A stretch of DNA of 64,000 bases from contig JBCAML010000010.1 in NCBI GenBank assembly GCA_038503075.1, positions 930,001 to 994,000 on the forward strand, written 5' to 3'. Numbering within the stretch: position 1 is the first letter of the stretch; each line of letters begins with the position of its first letter. This document shows positions 12,094 to 23,777 of this stretch, in pieces. The translations under genes and the position numbers were made by a program. Origin of the DNA: Gyromitra esculenta. Lineage: Eukaryota; Ascomycota; Pezizomycetes; Pezizales; Discinaceae. The notes below the pieces were generated by a model, which saw only the letters and a program-made list of their open reading frames with translations, had not been told where the DNA came from and did not search any database.

Positions 12094-12393
12094 TGGGAGA
12101 AGGAGTAGACTGCCGGGCTGGGAATACAATACCATAAAGGAGTTTTGTTTTGTTTTATTTGTTTGTTTGCTTGTCTGGGTAGCATGGGGATTGCTTTTCT
12201 GTATCAATTGCTATTGAGAGTTTGGTGTTAAATTGCAGAAAACATCCCCCACCACCACCATGACTATGTACCGGTAATATTTTATACACCCTTCAACACA
12301 AAAGGAAGAAGAAGAAAAGCGAATATAGATCTATACAGTATCTCTACACTCCCCGAACCCCCAATCTAGCTCCATTCTAAGAACACTTCCATC
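12094..12393. other. Tail-to-tail intergenic region ALG6 / COX17
   Basis: About 300 bases shared by two converging 3' ends. A T-rich stretch with repeated TTTG units (about 12140-12175) is a plausible part of the ALG6 3' region. Nothing else was seen. Confidence 0.45.
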
Positions 12394-12786
12394 CTAAACC
12401 TTAAACCCGAATCCCGCCATACACGCCTTATAGGCCGAAATCTTGTCCAGGCAGTCTGCCTCGCCTCTGTCGCTGAAGAGCATACACTCGTCGCGAGTCG
12501 CCTTTTCATCTTTACACACGCAGCAGGGCTTGGGCCCGGTAGTGGTAGGCTTCAACACAACGTTCTCTGTTTCAATTGAGCAGTTAGCAGTTAGCAGTTA
12601 GCTACATCTCCGTGATGTACGTAGACCATACCCGGTGCTGGAGACGTTTTAGCTAATTGACCGTATTAGCAATTGCACGCCAGAGACCGACCACAAGAGA
12701 CGCATAGCAGACCACGGAACCACAGAACCACAGAACCACAGGGAAGAGATAATACCGGTAGGAGAAACAGTACGAATATCTGACAT
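12394..12786 (-). CDS. COX17: Copper chaperone Cox17 (cytochrome c oxidase assembly)
   Basis: Delivers copper in the mitochondrial intermembrane space to Sco1 and Cox11 for cytochrome c oxidase. The gene is too short and too split for a simple ORF scan: exon 1 is 12756-12786 and exon 2 is 12394-12566, separated by an intron of 189 nt (12567-12755). The 67-residue product has the conserved KPCCVC copper site (Cys25, Cys26, Cys28) and a twin CX9C arrangement (Cys28/Cys38 and Cys49/Cys59). It ends KACMAGFGFKV, as in other Cox17 proteins. The intron is long for this window and carries short direct repeats (GCAGTTA units near 12580, CACAGAAC units near 12720). It is divergent from the questin-oxidase-like gene. 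Confidence 0.94.
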
Positions 12787-13136
12787 GGCTGTTCTTTTTT
12801 TTTTCTTCTTCTACCAGAGAGAAAGAGAGACAGAGAAGATAGGTAACTGGGATGAGATGATTTGAATTAATTGCGCAATTTGTAAGCTGCCAACCGTATC
12901 GGAATATACCGCGTGGCCGGGTAACGATGCTGCTGGATACGGTCAGAGGGTGCAGATGAGGTCATGGTTTCTTTTGGTAGTTACCCCGGCCTGTTCTCTT
13001 CCCCACACGTTTCTTGACGTAATTCCTCTTGTCTTGTCTTGTCTTGTCTTGTCTTGTCTTATCTCGTCTTGCTCTTCTGGCTTTTTTTATCAATTTTATT
13101 CCCAGTTAGCAAGAAGAAGAAGAAGAAGAAGTAGCA
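12787..13136. promoter_or_regulatory. Divergent promoter region COX17 / questin-oxidase-like
   Basis: About 350 bases. A (GTCTT)6 pyrimidine repeat at 13031-13060 and an (AAG)7 run at 13111-13131 lie just before the rightward start codon and are typical fungal leader sequence. Confidence 0.5.
13031..13060 (+). repeat. (GTCTT)6 pentanucleotide microsatellite
   Basis: Six perfect tandem five-base units, flanked by imperfect copies on both sides. It lies in the presumed 5' leader of the gene starting at 13137. Confidence 0.95.
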
Positions 13137-14707
13137 ATGGGCGCTGTTGTTTCCACATCCGATATCACGCCGGCCGAACGCGAGCCCTTCGCCGGGATCC
13201 CACCGACCGAGTCTGTGGACTTTGAGACCTCGCCCGAGAAACGGGATCGCACGCTGAAGCATCTGCTGAGGGCGAACCATCAGAATTATTCAGTTCTGTA
13301 TTCGCATTTGAGGTATCATAATCATTTACCGCATGTGTGTTTTTCCCTCTACTTTACCTAGATTATGGAGGGAGGGAGGGAGGGTTAAACTTGTGTAGGC
13401 ATTGGGATCTGCGTACTTCCTTGGTGCGCCGGCGGGGCAGCTGAATGATATGTATGATCAGGAGCTGAAGAGTTTGGAGCCGTGGGAGGATGCGCCGGGG
13501 GAGATTAGTAGACATGACTGGAGGGACTATTTGTCGGGGCGGGGGTAAGCTTTCTTTCTTCCTCTTGCCTGTAATTGGGGTTTGGTGGTGACTTGGGACG
13601 GCTCGAAAGGTATCAACGTGCCTTTATGGACTTTTTTGAAGATGAGTTAGTGAGGTTTGGGTATGACTGGAAGGCGGTTGTGATCGAGTATATGCTCAAA
13701 GGGCCGGAACCACTGATATTTGGTGGGATTGGCGGATGTGGGTTATTCTATTTTCCCATTTTTTATACTGGTGCTGATTGGCGGATGGAATAGTGGGACA
13801 TACATTGATCCATCTTGGTGTAAGCTTTGTCTCTTCTCCACCATTTCAAAGACCGAGTGATCTTACATGATGCATATAGTACGCCTTCGAGCTCAACAGC
13901 AAAGATGTAGCCATGGAGGGTAAGAATTCCCCCCCTCGCCCCCCCTCTCTATACTGACACTCTCCAGCCCTCACTCTCGCCGCCACAAACTACGACTTCC
14001 TGCACACCTACATCGATCACGACTACCCCACCACCGGCTTCAACCCCGCGCGCGTCCCCTCCGCACAGCAGCTAGCCCTCACCCAAGCCGCACGCACCAC
14101 AAATCCCGTCGAGATTCTCGAGAAGATCCGCACAGACCCTAAATTCGACGGCCTATTCAGTGCGCCCGGCCCCGTCAACATCGAAAAGCTGTTCGCTGAG
14201 CGCGAAGAAGCTGTACTAGGTTACTATTACAAGCTCGACATGCGTGATCTAGTCAGCACCCACCGGGACATAACGCGGCTTGCTGCACTCCTTTTGTGCG
14301 CTACTCATGAGCCGGGGAAGCCGGAGTTTGATTTCTTCATTGTTCACCTGCTTACGTTGTCGTATGCCGTACGCACGCTGCTGCCGGTCGTGCCGAAGGA
14401 TTATGCGTTGCCGCTGTGTAAGAGCCACTGGCTGTTTGTGGTCGTTGTATATATCGTCCAGCTGAGGCCGGAGATTCGGCCGGCATTGATTGAGGATGTG
14501 GATCTGGCTGGTAGGGGCTGGGACGATGTTGTGAAGAAGGCGCTGAGTAGAGAGAAGGCGGACGCGCATTATTTGAAGGCGGTCAGGGCGCTGAAGGACT
14601 CGGCGAAGCTGTGGAAGGAGGACGAAGAGTTCTTTTTGAAGGCGGCGGTGAAGTTTGCGTGGGAGTTTGAAGAGTGGGGCGGGTTTGGAGAGCAGGAGGA
14701 GATGTAG
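13137..14707 (+). CDS. Questin-oxidase-like protein (DUF4243 family)
   Basis: The family includes AflY/GedK-type Baeyer-Villiger-like oxidases of fungal polyketide pathways, but many members have no known substrate. Exons 13137-13334, 13399-13544, 13610-13737, 13794-13819, 13880-13919 and 13968-14707 give 425 residues in exact phase. Family features seen after splicing are LLRANHQNYSVLYSHLRYHNHLPH, where His residues may bind a cofactor or metal, YDWKAVVIEYM, GGLGHTLIHLGYAFEL, and the C-terminal FFIVHLLTLSYAVR. No signal peptide is seen. There is no polyketide synthase or other pathway gene nearby, so it stands alone among housekeeping genes. The family call is firm; the substrate is unknown. 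Confidence 0.85.
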
Positions 14708-15335
14708 ATGGATATATGGGTAGGTAAGTGGGTAGGTTGGGGTTAGGGTGTTAATTGTTTTGTGGGCTGGGAATTCTGTCGTTTGGTAGCGATGGTGCTG
14801 TTTGGGAAATTGCGAGTTTGAATTCAAAAAAAGGGGGAGGGCTACTGGGAGCTATGCAATTTACTCGTATTTATCTTTACGGTATCTGTTGAATGGGATG
14901 AAGGAAATGGGTGGAAATGGCACGATAGATACCGATCAAGTGATGCAGTTGGCTTGCCCTATAAGAGTTTGAGATATAGGAACATCTACTCTATAGCAAA
15001 TGGTTGCCGTATTCAGCCAGGAATATATGAGACTCAGCGCCAGGGGTGCCCGGTACTGTGCAGCGTGTAACCCATCGTCACAGCCAGTCACTCGTCTTCT
15101 TTATACTGCAGAATAGACTCCCGTCGGAGATGCAGCTCTGCCATCTCGTGCTATCACCACCAAACACTGGCAAGCCCAGAAATTCAAACACAGCTAAATT
15201 CATGCTCACCCAAGACGAACAAAACCAACTCCATCTAAAACAGCACTGGTGATCGGAAAAATAGAAGACAAACATCCAGGCATAGAATACAAAAAAGAGA
15301 ATTCATGACCCCAACGCTACCCAGAAACAACACCT
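14708..15335. other. Tail-to-tail intergenic region
   Basis: About 0.6 kb between converging 3' ends of the questin-oxidase-like gene and pirin. No gene or repeat of note was seen. Confidence 0.45.
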
Positions 15336-16407
15336 CTACATGCGCTTTCCAATCTCAGACTTCCAGCCCTTGGCCCTCTCGAAGCCATTGCTGTTGCTCT
15401 GGTAGTCGAGCATGGCCTCATAGACCTCCTCGTTGGTGTTAAGCACGAATGGCCCATACTGGACCACCGGCTGATCGAGCGGCTGCCCGGCAACAATGAC
15501 TGTCACCCAGAACTATCAGCAAGCGATCCAACCGAAAGCAAAAGCCAGCAGCAGCAGCAGCAAAGACATAACCTACCAAATCTCGAGTCCTCCTTCTCCC
15601 CTTCCTCCACCTCCACCTCAACGCCATCCCCCTCCTGCGCAAACACAACATTATGGTACGCGCCAACCTTCTCCCCCGAAAACATCGCATTCCCACTCAG
15701 CGTATACACAAACGCATTCCAGCCCTTCGGCAGCGGCTGGCTCAGCTTCCCGCCCGCTTTCATGGTCACGTCCAGGATCCACACCGGCGTGTACGCCAGA
15801 TCACGGACCGAATCCACCCCGTGCGACGTGCCAGAGATGATCTTAATCTCGACGTTACCGCCGTCGGTCACGACCTTCGGGATCTCCGCAGCGCGCAGAT
15901 CGCGGTACCGGGGCTCGCAGAATTTGAGTCGCTTGGGAAGGTCGACCCACAGCTGTAATCCAACGTTGGGAGAGCCGTCGACCGACTTCCCGGGCATCTC
16001 AGCGTGGATAATCCCGCGGCCGGCGGTCATGAATTGCAGGTCGCCTTTGAAGATCGTGCCCTTGTTGCCGGCGAAGTCTTCGTGGTCGACGGAACCCTCG
16101 AGGAGGTAGGTTATTGTTTCTTGCCCACTGCAATGGAGTGTTTTTGTCAGCAACCAAGGTTCCCATTTCAAGACGAGTGGATTGCGGATTTTGGAAAGGG
16201 AGAGAGGGAGGGAGGGAGGGAGGAAATGTACCGATGAGGATGATCCGGGAATCCAGCTCCTTCGCCAATCGTGAAATGGTCCAGCATCAAAAACGGACTG
16301 AAATTTCGTAGCTGTGGTGTTCCCACAGAGCGACGAACCCGTGCGCCTGCACCCTCGGCCTTCTCAACCGCCTTGAAGGCCTTAACGATTGCACGTGCTA
16401 CCGACAT
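15336..16407 (-). CDS. Pirin family protein
   Basis: Bicupin Fe-binding protein; relatives act as nuclear cofactors or quercetin dioxygenases. Exons 16232-16407, 15577-16127 and 15336-15499 give 296 residues, the normal size. The N-terminal cupin has MLDHFTIGEGAGFPDHPHRG and MTAGRGIIHAEM; the four expected metal ligands His56, His58, His100 and Glu102 are all present. The C-terminal cupin has FVYTLSGNAMF, and after the last intron VIVAGQPLDQPVVQYGPFVLN. The last acceptor was chosen at 15500 because only this phase restores the conserved FVIVAGQPLDQ segment. A run of acidic residues (EVEVEEGEKED) precedes it. The function in this organism is not evident. Confidence 0.93.
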
Positions 16408-17166
16408 AGGAATGGGTATTTTGATTTTTTGCTGGGTTAGATATATCGATTGATGTTGGTTTTTTGGTGGTGGTGGTGGTAATGGTAGAATTGAGAGAGA
16501 ACAAGGGTTTTTTGTTATATATATCTTTTAATCGGGGCAAAGGACGAAGGCTAGGAATGAAAGCTGGAGACTCTGTATGCGTTTTTTTTTTAAAACGGAT
16601 GCTTCTCTACAGACCGGCGCCAATGCCGCCATTTATACTAACTGACTGCCAGAGTTCCAGAATACCTTGGAAAACACTCGCGCAGCAGTGAATCCGGAGT
16701 CTGTCATGGCTGACCTGAAGATTAGAGAGAGCTCTCATGCGGGATGACAGTGCGGCCCCACCGAATTGTCATGCTTGCAACTCGCAAGACGCTCTGCAGG
16801 GGTTCGCTGTGGCTGCGTTGGGTAATCCTGCGTAAGCATCGGACCCTGGTAGATCACGTGCTAAAGTCCAGGCCTTCATGCTGCAGCACTCGGCCGTTCG
16901 CTGGGTCCAGAGACAAGTGCCTGTGTATATCAAATCGTCTATGAGTGTATTTCCGAAATGTTCTGAAGACAAATACAACAAAACCCAACCTCCGATTCAC
17001 CGTTCACTCCAAAGATATAGAAAATAGTACAGTACAGGGGCTCGTTCAGATGCCATTCACATTGCCGCCAGAGAATAAGAAAAACCCATTATAAAGGCTT
17101 TATACCGCTACAAAAGAAAAACATTTCCCACAAACAAGCGTTAAAAAAAATTATAATTTAAGCCCA
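16408..17166. other. Intergenic: pirin promoter and dynein gene 3' end
   Basis: About 0.76 kb. GGT repeats (about 16466-16482) and T/A-rich runs lie close to the pirin start. The right end is presumably the 3' region of the dynein intermediate chain gene. No gene was seen. Confidence 0.4.
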
Positions 17167-19393
17167 TTACTTTCCAGCGGTGTCCTTGCTCCCAACAAGT
17201 CGCTTGACGGCCGCCCATTCTTCGTTCCTGGGCGGGTCGATTGCAACCTCGAACACCGTTACCGTCCCGTCCAACCCCCCAACGGCAACCGCTTTGCCTT
17301 CCCGTTCCTCCCAAGCAAGCTTATTCAGCCCCTTTGTTAGATGCGTAGCGCCAACCCTTGAGCTTGGCTGCGCTTTGGCTATGGGCACCTCCGTGTCGAT
17401 TATAATGTCCCAAATCTCCAGTTGCCCTGCGCCGTCTACAAGCCCAAACATACCTGGTTTGACCGGACTCCATGCTGCGTCGTATACTACATCTTCTCGA
17501 CTGAACTCTAGAATAGGGGTGGCAATTTGAGGGGCCCCCGATGCACTGGAGGTGGTGGCAGCCGGGGGCCGAGCTTTCCATAGCTTTACACTCCAGTCGA
17601 CGGAACTGCTAAGAAGTAGGTCGCCAAGATCTACTGGGCCCTTGACTGGGTGAAAGTCGACAGACATCACTGGCCCAGCATGCCCTTTATATGCAATCCT
17701 TGGTTCGACGCCTGCTTTGGCGCCTGCTCTGTCATAGCGATGGCAAGGATAAATGGTCCCCTCCTCTGTGCCAACAAGGAAATATGTTGGATCCGAATGG
17801 GGGAACGCCATACACGTTGGGCTCAAATCATCAGTTTTGGATGGCGGTGGCGTGATTAGCTCTAGAAGCTCCTGTGGTTGTGCTAGCATGTCCACTGTCC
17901 AACCACAGACTACGCCATCAGTAGAACAACTGAGTATGTTGTTTGCGTTTTGAGTCCCAATGACCGAGACCGAGTAGACGGGGTGTGTGTGACCCGAACC
18001 GGTCAGGGGTGTTTTCAGAACGGGTTGAGATTTTGCACGGGTATCCCACAGCAGAACTTGTCCACTATATGCACCACCTACGATAAGATTAGGATGGAAT
18101 GGTGAAAACCGTGCGGTAAGGACGTCGCTCTATGTATTTAGTCAGAATTGCGAATCGTATAATGCGAATCGGGCACAAACTTGGGCATGGAAAACATATT
18201 CGGGCCTGCCTTGCATGTGCATATTCCAGACCAAAACCAGACCGTCGGGATCATGCGGCGCAGAAGGATTCTTGGTATACGAGGCCAGAAGCAGTTCCGG
18301 AAACTATCTGGAAATCAGTTACTGTTTCCTCTTGGTAGCCAACCCACGACCATACCTTCGGCGAGTAATTGATATCACTGATCATCCTCTTCTTTGACCA
18401 CCTTTCGTCGTAAAACTGTGCAACCTCCTTAATCTTCCTCCCGCTTTGCTCTTCATCCTCCGCACTCATACCTAACCCATAGTCTGCCAGTACGTCATAC
18501 TCCATATCCAGGGCTCTTTCCACGACCTTCGACGACCTTTCAATAAACTCCACAAAATCCCCCGAAGCGGTAATCGCTGCTTTCTCCTCTTCTGTCAATT
18601 CCCTGGTAAAGAAACCTCCATTCGTAGTTGCCCCCGGCTCCCCCTCTGCCTGCTGTTCGCCATTTTCCTGTAATTGCTTAAGCTCCTCCTCAATTTCTTT
18701 TCGTATTTGCTCCCGTAGCTCTTCATCCGGTCTGCGCGACTTAGATGTGAGGTCATCGTTGTCTTCGTCGTCGGGCTCGGTCCAGGTTTCGGAGGTCTGC
18801 ACTTCCCTGCTGTAGGTCACGACCTCTCGGACAGGGGACGGCGGTGCATCGTAGGTGATGGTAAGGGGTGCAATGGAGATGGTTTGTAGAGTCAGGGGAT
18901 TGGGAGTGCTTGAATCTGGGGTCATTGTGGCGCCACCACTGCAGACAAGACATTCAGTATGATCCCCAGTAGTACCTTCTAGAAGATCTCCTTACGGTGA
19001 GAGTATTGTTGGGGAAGCTGAGTCCGAGAAACTGCTTTCTGCGGCAGACATGACCGAATTTGGCCTGCTACTCTTCATGCCTATTGGGCCCGTCGACGAC
19101 GGGCGATCACCGATACCAATGAGGTTATTCACCAGGATTTCTATGCTCTCCCTGTTGCTGTAGGAAGTCCGAGGGTGTGGGGAAGTGAGCTATTCCTCCT
19201 CCACGCAGATAGATTAGCCCACCAGAATTAAACTTCCTCGTGGGATCTAGGGACGTACCTCGCTGACATCTGTGCTTCTCCTAGACATTGACAGAGACTG
19301 TTGCCGTTCTGCATTACGACGTTTGATCTCCGCGAGCTTCGCCTTTTTTGCGGCTATCTCAGCCTTTCGTTGCTCCATCGTGCTTGTACTCAT
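17167..19393 (-). CDS. Cytoplasmic dynein intermediate chain
   Basis: Scaffold subunit linking the dynein heavy chain, light chains and dynactin for minus-end-directed transport, including nuclear migration. Exons 19259-19393, 18996-19189, 18356-18938, 18181-18303 and 17167-18129 join to 665 residues. The N-terminus is a charged helix ([18 protein letters not shown]) that binds dynactin, followed by a Ser-rich linker and an acidic Glu/Lys-rich segment. The WD part includes [51 protein letters not shown], and [18 protein letters not shown], all family hallmarks. It ends GSKDTAGK. It is divergent from the ATP synthase e gene. Confidence is high from conserved order and exact phase. Confidence 0.94.
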
Positions 19394-19903
19394 GTGTGAT
19401 TCCCGGGGGTGGTTGTGCTTTAGATAGTGTGGATGAGAGGGATGAGAGGGAGCTGTAGGATGGAAATCGATAGTTAACGCGCCTGTTGGGAGTTTCGCGA
19501 AATGGGGAACGGGAAAGAGAGTCCTTAATGTCTTGCTACATGTATCTGCAGCAGGGGGATACAGCTAAGCCCGAATACAGAAAATATCCAGAAACCTCAC
19601 TTTTTGCACATCAGAGGCATTTCTCATAGCTATCGGATGCCTGAGATGAGCTTGTTGCCCGGTGTTATTTTATTTTTGCGTTGGTTGCGGTTCAATGATC
19701 TTCACCCGACAAACGTTTGAGCGCTTTCCCGAAATTCGTCCCAACCTCACCCATCTCCAAGAAACTCCGACTCCTCCGCAATTCATCAACCCGCCGCTCG
19801 TTCCCTTCCCCAGTTGTCCTTCAAAGCAACGGCCAACGGCTCCCAACAGTCTCGTTTTCAGTCAATTAACTCCTCCGGCCCGTCACGAATCTCCTCCGCA
19901 GTC
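19394..19903. promoter_or_regulatory. Divergent promoter region dynein IC / ATP synthase e
   Basis: About 0.5 kb between two divergent start codons, with C/T-rich sequence on the plus strand from about 19740 that suits a leader for the rightward gene. Confidence 0.45.
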
Positions 19904-20468
19904 ATGGTGCTCTCAACACAGACCGTGAATGTAAGCGCTCCAAAAAAAAAAGTCGGAAGGGCAAAAGAAAAAAAAGAACCCCGGCTCTTTTTCGTTGTTT
20001 CTCCCACTATCGTCAAACCCCCCCCCTCAGTCAACCCTCCAACTATTCCCCACCAACCCTTATCGATCAACATGATTTTTTTAATTAAAAAATTGACCAA
20101 AACTGTCATCCGCTAATTCTAGATGCTTACCCGGCCACATAGGTTCTCCGGTACTCTGCTCTCGGCCTGGGAATATTCTACGGCTTCACCCATCAACGTA
20201 AACTGAGTGCTCAGGCGAAGCTCCATCAGGCTGAGAAGGAATACCAGCAGAAGGAAGCGCTGATTTTACAGGCGAAGGCGGAGTGGGCGAAGAAGAATGC
20301 GCCTAGTTCCACCGGTCCTGGAGGCCGTATGCATCCATCAATTCTATCCTCTGCTAGCAGCGGACTAATAATTACTCTCTAGTAATCACTGATCCCGATG
20401 ATGCACGATTCAATCTGGAGGTATTCCTGCAGCAGCTGGCAGCCGACGAGAAGAAGACTGCTCTTTAA
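19904..20468 (+). CDS. Mitochondrial F1Fo-ATP synthase subunit e
   Basis: Small inner-membrane Fo subunit (Atp21/Tim11 type) needed for ATP synthase dimers and cristae shape. Exons 19904-19930, 20143-20326 and 20383-20468 give 98 residues. The product starts MVLSTQTVNVLRYSALGLG, has a single N-terminal membrane helix with a glycine-rich face (GLGIFYGF), then HQRKLSAQAKLHQAEKEYQ and a coiled, charged C-terminal part ending DEKKTAL, as in other fungal subunit e proteins. The first intron is 212 nt and contains A-rich and C-rich tracts. It was too fragmented for a simple ORF scan. Confidence 0.9.
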
Positions 20469-21507
20469 ATGTTCTCTTGTGATGCCTCTACCTTTCGTGA
20501 ACGAAGCGGGATGAATACGAGATGCAAAATGAATATAGCCGTCTTAGATGTGAAGGGATGTGATGGGGGGAGGGGAAAAGAGCCGGGGAGTGGGTTTCTG
20601 ATCGAATAATCACGAATAGAAATGGTCTGGGGATATATATGAAGGAAGGAAGGGTTCGGGTGTTTTTGCTTGCTCCGGATTTGATAGAGCATGAAGAGAG
20701 GTTATGCATGCACGTGTCGTATGTGTTTCTTGGGGGTTTTCTGTACCATACTGCTATTTCGATTTCCTTTTTATTTTCTGTTTTGACTCCCTTCCTTCTT
20801 CCCCGGCCCCGTGCGTAAATTCTTTCTGCCTTTGGAATATCTATGTCAAGCATCGGAGGAGGAAAAAAGTATCTGGTTTTCTCATATCAATTATGTTAAG
20901 ATAAGGTTCAAAGACCCAGCTCCCAGGCATGTATCACGTGTGTCCTGATAATCTTGTGTCGTTAAGTCTGTCACAACTCCAGGGAAGCCTGGACTATGCA
21001 GATTCAGTCTATTATGGGCCAACTGAATTTGTCGAACCATCACTTCGACTGAATCCATGAAAAGCAAGTACCCGCAACAGTCCCCCGAAAAAATCGATGA
21101 TTTAGTACTGTGCGCACCTATTTCCCGACGTTTAGCAATTGGGCTCGATAGGCTGAGGTGGACTGGAATACTGAAGATTTAGATTTAGATGAACTAATAG
21201 CCCTGCTGGCTTCCGTAATCCCGCATCCTATTGATAGTACATGTACCTTACCAGATCGAAGTCACATTTGTGTTGGTCCTTAGACTGAGCTAAACTAGCT
21301 CGCCTAGTCCTAGATTACGCTAAGCCAGTCCTCCCCCAAACGAGACAGGCTACCAGAAAGATAACCTCATACGCCAAAAGGGATACCGGTCCTAAGGTGT
21401 ATGATCTTTTGCTCTTCTTGACACTATTTGCTGCTGTATTGGTTGATCATGATGGTTCTTATATACGTACTGGATGGAGATATAGTATCCATATGGAGGT
21501 AGGACCC
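20469..21507. other. Intergenic region upstream of the hydrolase-ankyrin gene
   Basis: About 1 kb. Short overlapping ORFs at 20465-20904 have no recognisable features. The sequence becomes AT-richer toward 21300. An alternative start for the next gene lies at 21397. Nothing else was seen. Confidence 0.4.
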
Positions 21508-23777
21508 ATGTCAACTCACGCCAGCGCCACAGTGATTTTTTCCGATAGATTTTCTCGGTGGCTCCCTGAGCTAGCGAACCACATCTCCCAAAAAGGGCGT
21601 GCGAACAAGCCACTCACTATAGCTTCCTCGTACTCCTATTTTCGAAGGCAAGATGCGGGGTTGGTTCCTGGCGATGTCTCCGGGCATCTTAAATATTGCT
21701 CACCCTCGAGCTCTTGCAGCCCATCAAAGACCTCGGTAGGTTTCCGGATTGACAGTACTTGCTATGGTATATTGATGTCTCCCACCCACTCACTTTAGTT
21801 TAGTTTTTACTCACCTTGACTCGGCATTATTAGACATTAGACAGTTCTACAGGCTTGATCCTCCTCGAAATAGGGATCACGAGTCTCTATGAAGGAGAGG
21901 ATCCAGCAACTGAGTGGGTGACCGTGCTTGACTCGGATTTTTAATAAGAATATCGTTCTTACTGATACTAATAATAAATCCGCATCTTGTTAGCATAATC
22001 TGCGTTCATGGCCTGAATTCGACACCTGAGAGATGTTGGAAGCGAAATAACGTTTTATGGTTAAGAGATCTTCTTCCGAGAGAATCAGGGTTAGTGAACG
22101 TTCGAATTGCAACATTTGGCTATAACTCCAAAATTACTACACACAAAGCATCAAATGCTAGAATCCGAGATCACGCCACACATCTGCTTCAGGATGTATT
22201 AGCCTGGCGACATGGACAAAAAGAGGTATTGTATCTCATCATTGTGATTCATGATTCATGGTCACTCATAAAAAGATAGGCGCAACGACCAATTATTTTT
22301 ATCTGTCATTCACTGGGAGGTATTGTCGTAAAGAGGGTTAGATTTTGACGAAACTTTCGATTCGTGGCCCAAAGCCAGCATCCCATCAGTCTAACTCAAT
22401 TCTCAGGCTTTAGTAATAGCTCAACAAAACTCGAGTTATAGGGCACTCCTAGAATCGACGACTGGAATTGTCTTCCTGGGCACTCCGCATAAAGGTTCCC
22501 AGTTGGCAAACCTTGGCCAGAAGCTGGCCAAGACAGCAGGAGTTGCGTTTCAAGCGAAGCCCCATCTACTAAAGTCCTTGAAAGAAGACTCTGAACAACT
22601 GCAAGATCTATCAGAGGAATTTAAAAACCTGCATTCTTTATTTCAGATAGTTAGCTGCTACGAAATGAAGCCAACGGTTTTCAAAAAGGGACCATTTTGG
22701 ATGACGGAAATAGTAAGACTCCTAGAAGAACCTGGAGCGTCATCTCGAGGCTGATACTTAGAAGGTTGTTACAGAATCGTCTGCTAAACTAGGAATACCC
22801 GAGGAAACTCTGATAGGAATCCATACTGATCATCATGACATTTGCAAGTTTAGCCATGCTAGTGATCCCGAATACATAAAGGTCAAAGGTAGAATTATAG
22901 ATCTGGTGAAGACGGCACCAGATATCGTCAAAGCAAGATTGACGCCTAGTAAGATGCCTGCGTAGCTACACTCTAAGCCTTAAAACCCCTAATACTCATA
23001 AAAAATTTACACTCAGCACCAAAACTCTCCAACGGCTCTAGCTCTCCAACGTTGTTACCAAGCATCAACTCTCAATTACGGTCTGGAATGCATCAAATTC
23101 AACCCTTGTCGACAAGCATTGGGAGCCGCGATAGTTCAGCTTGGCCCTTACCAGGAGCAAAAGCCAACATTCAGGCCAGAGACAGTAACAACGCACTCCA
23201 AGTAGCAGCGTTTTATGGCCATGAAACCCTTATCCGACATCTGCTAGATCAAGGAGAAAATGTCAGCTATGCAAGCGGAGACTTAGACGCAGCATTTCAA
23301 ACAGCAGCGTTCTACGGACATGAGAGCGTAGTACGACTTCTTTTGGATCGAGGAGCAGACGTCAACGCCAATGGCGGAACCTACGGCACCGCGCTTCACG
23401 GAGCCACATTGCAACCGCATCGCTTAGAGGTGATTCGCATCTTATTAGATCGAGGAGCAAACGTCAACGCCAAAGGCGGAATCCACGGCAGCGTGCTTCA
23501 AGGTGCTGTATTGCAGCCCTATTGCTTAGAAGTGGTTCAGCTTCTATTAGATCGAGGAGCCGACGTTAACGCCCAGAGTGGAAACACCTACACTGCACTC
23601 CACGGAGCGGTACTGTTTTCAAATTACGAAGTAGCTCAGATACTAATAGACTGGGGAGCGGATGTCAATGCCTCGGGAGGAAGTTATGGCAGTGTCCTCC
23701 AGGCGGCAAAAATGTATGGGCTGCCTAATCAGGAGGCAATAATTAAGATGCTTAGAGATGCAGGTGCACGGGATTGA
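21508..23777 (+). CDS. Alpha/beta-hydrolase (SesB-like) plus ankyrin-repeat protein
   Basis: Proposed exons 21508-21735, 21834-21913, 21994-22225, 22280-22336, 22407-22712, 22762-22948 and 23017-23777 join to 616 residues without a stop; an upstream ATG at 21397 would add 37. The N-terminal half is a serine hydrolase of the type found as an effector domain in fungal NLR-like proteins: DIICVHGLNS (oxyanion region, about residues 103-112), FICHSLGGIVVKR (nucleophile about Ser191), GIVFLGTPHKGS, and a likely catalytic His at about 325 in TDHHDICKF. A short Ser-rich linker follows, then about six ankyrin repeats (residues 413-613; LLLDRGADVNA units). The NACHT or NB-ARC module usually between these parts is absent. 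The role in non-self recognition is inferred from family context. The first exon and start are the weakest parts. Confidence 0.8.
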
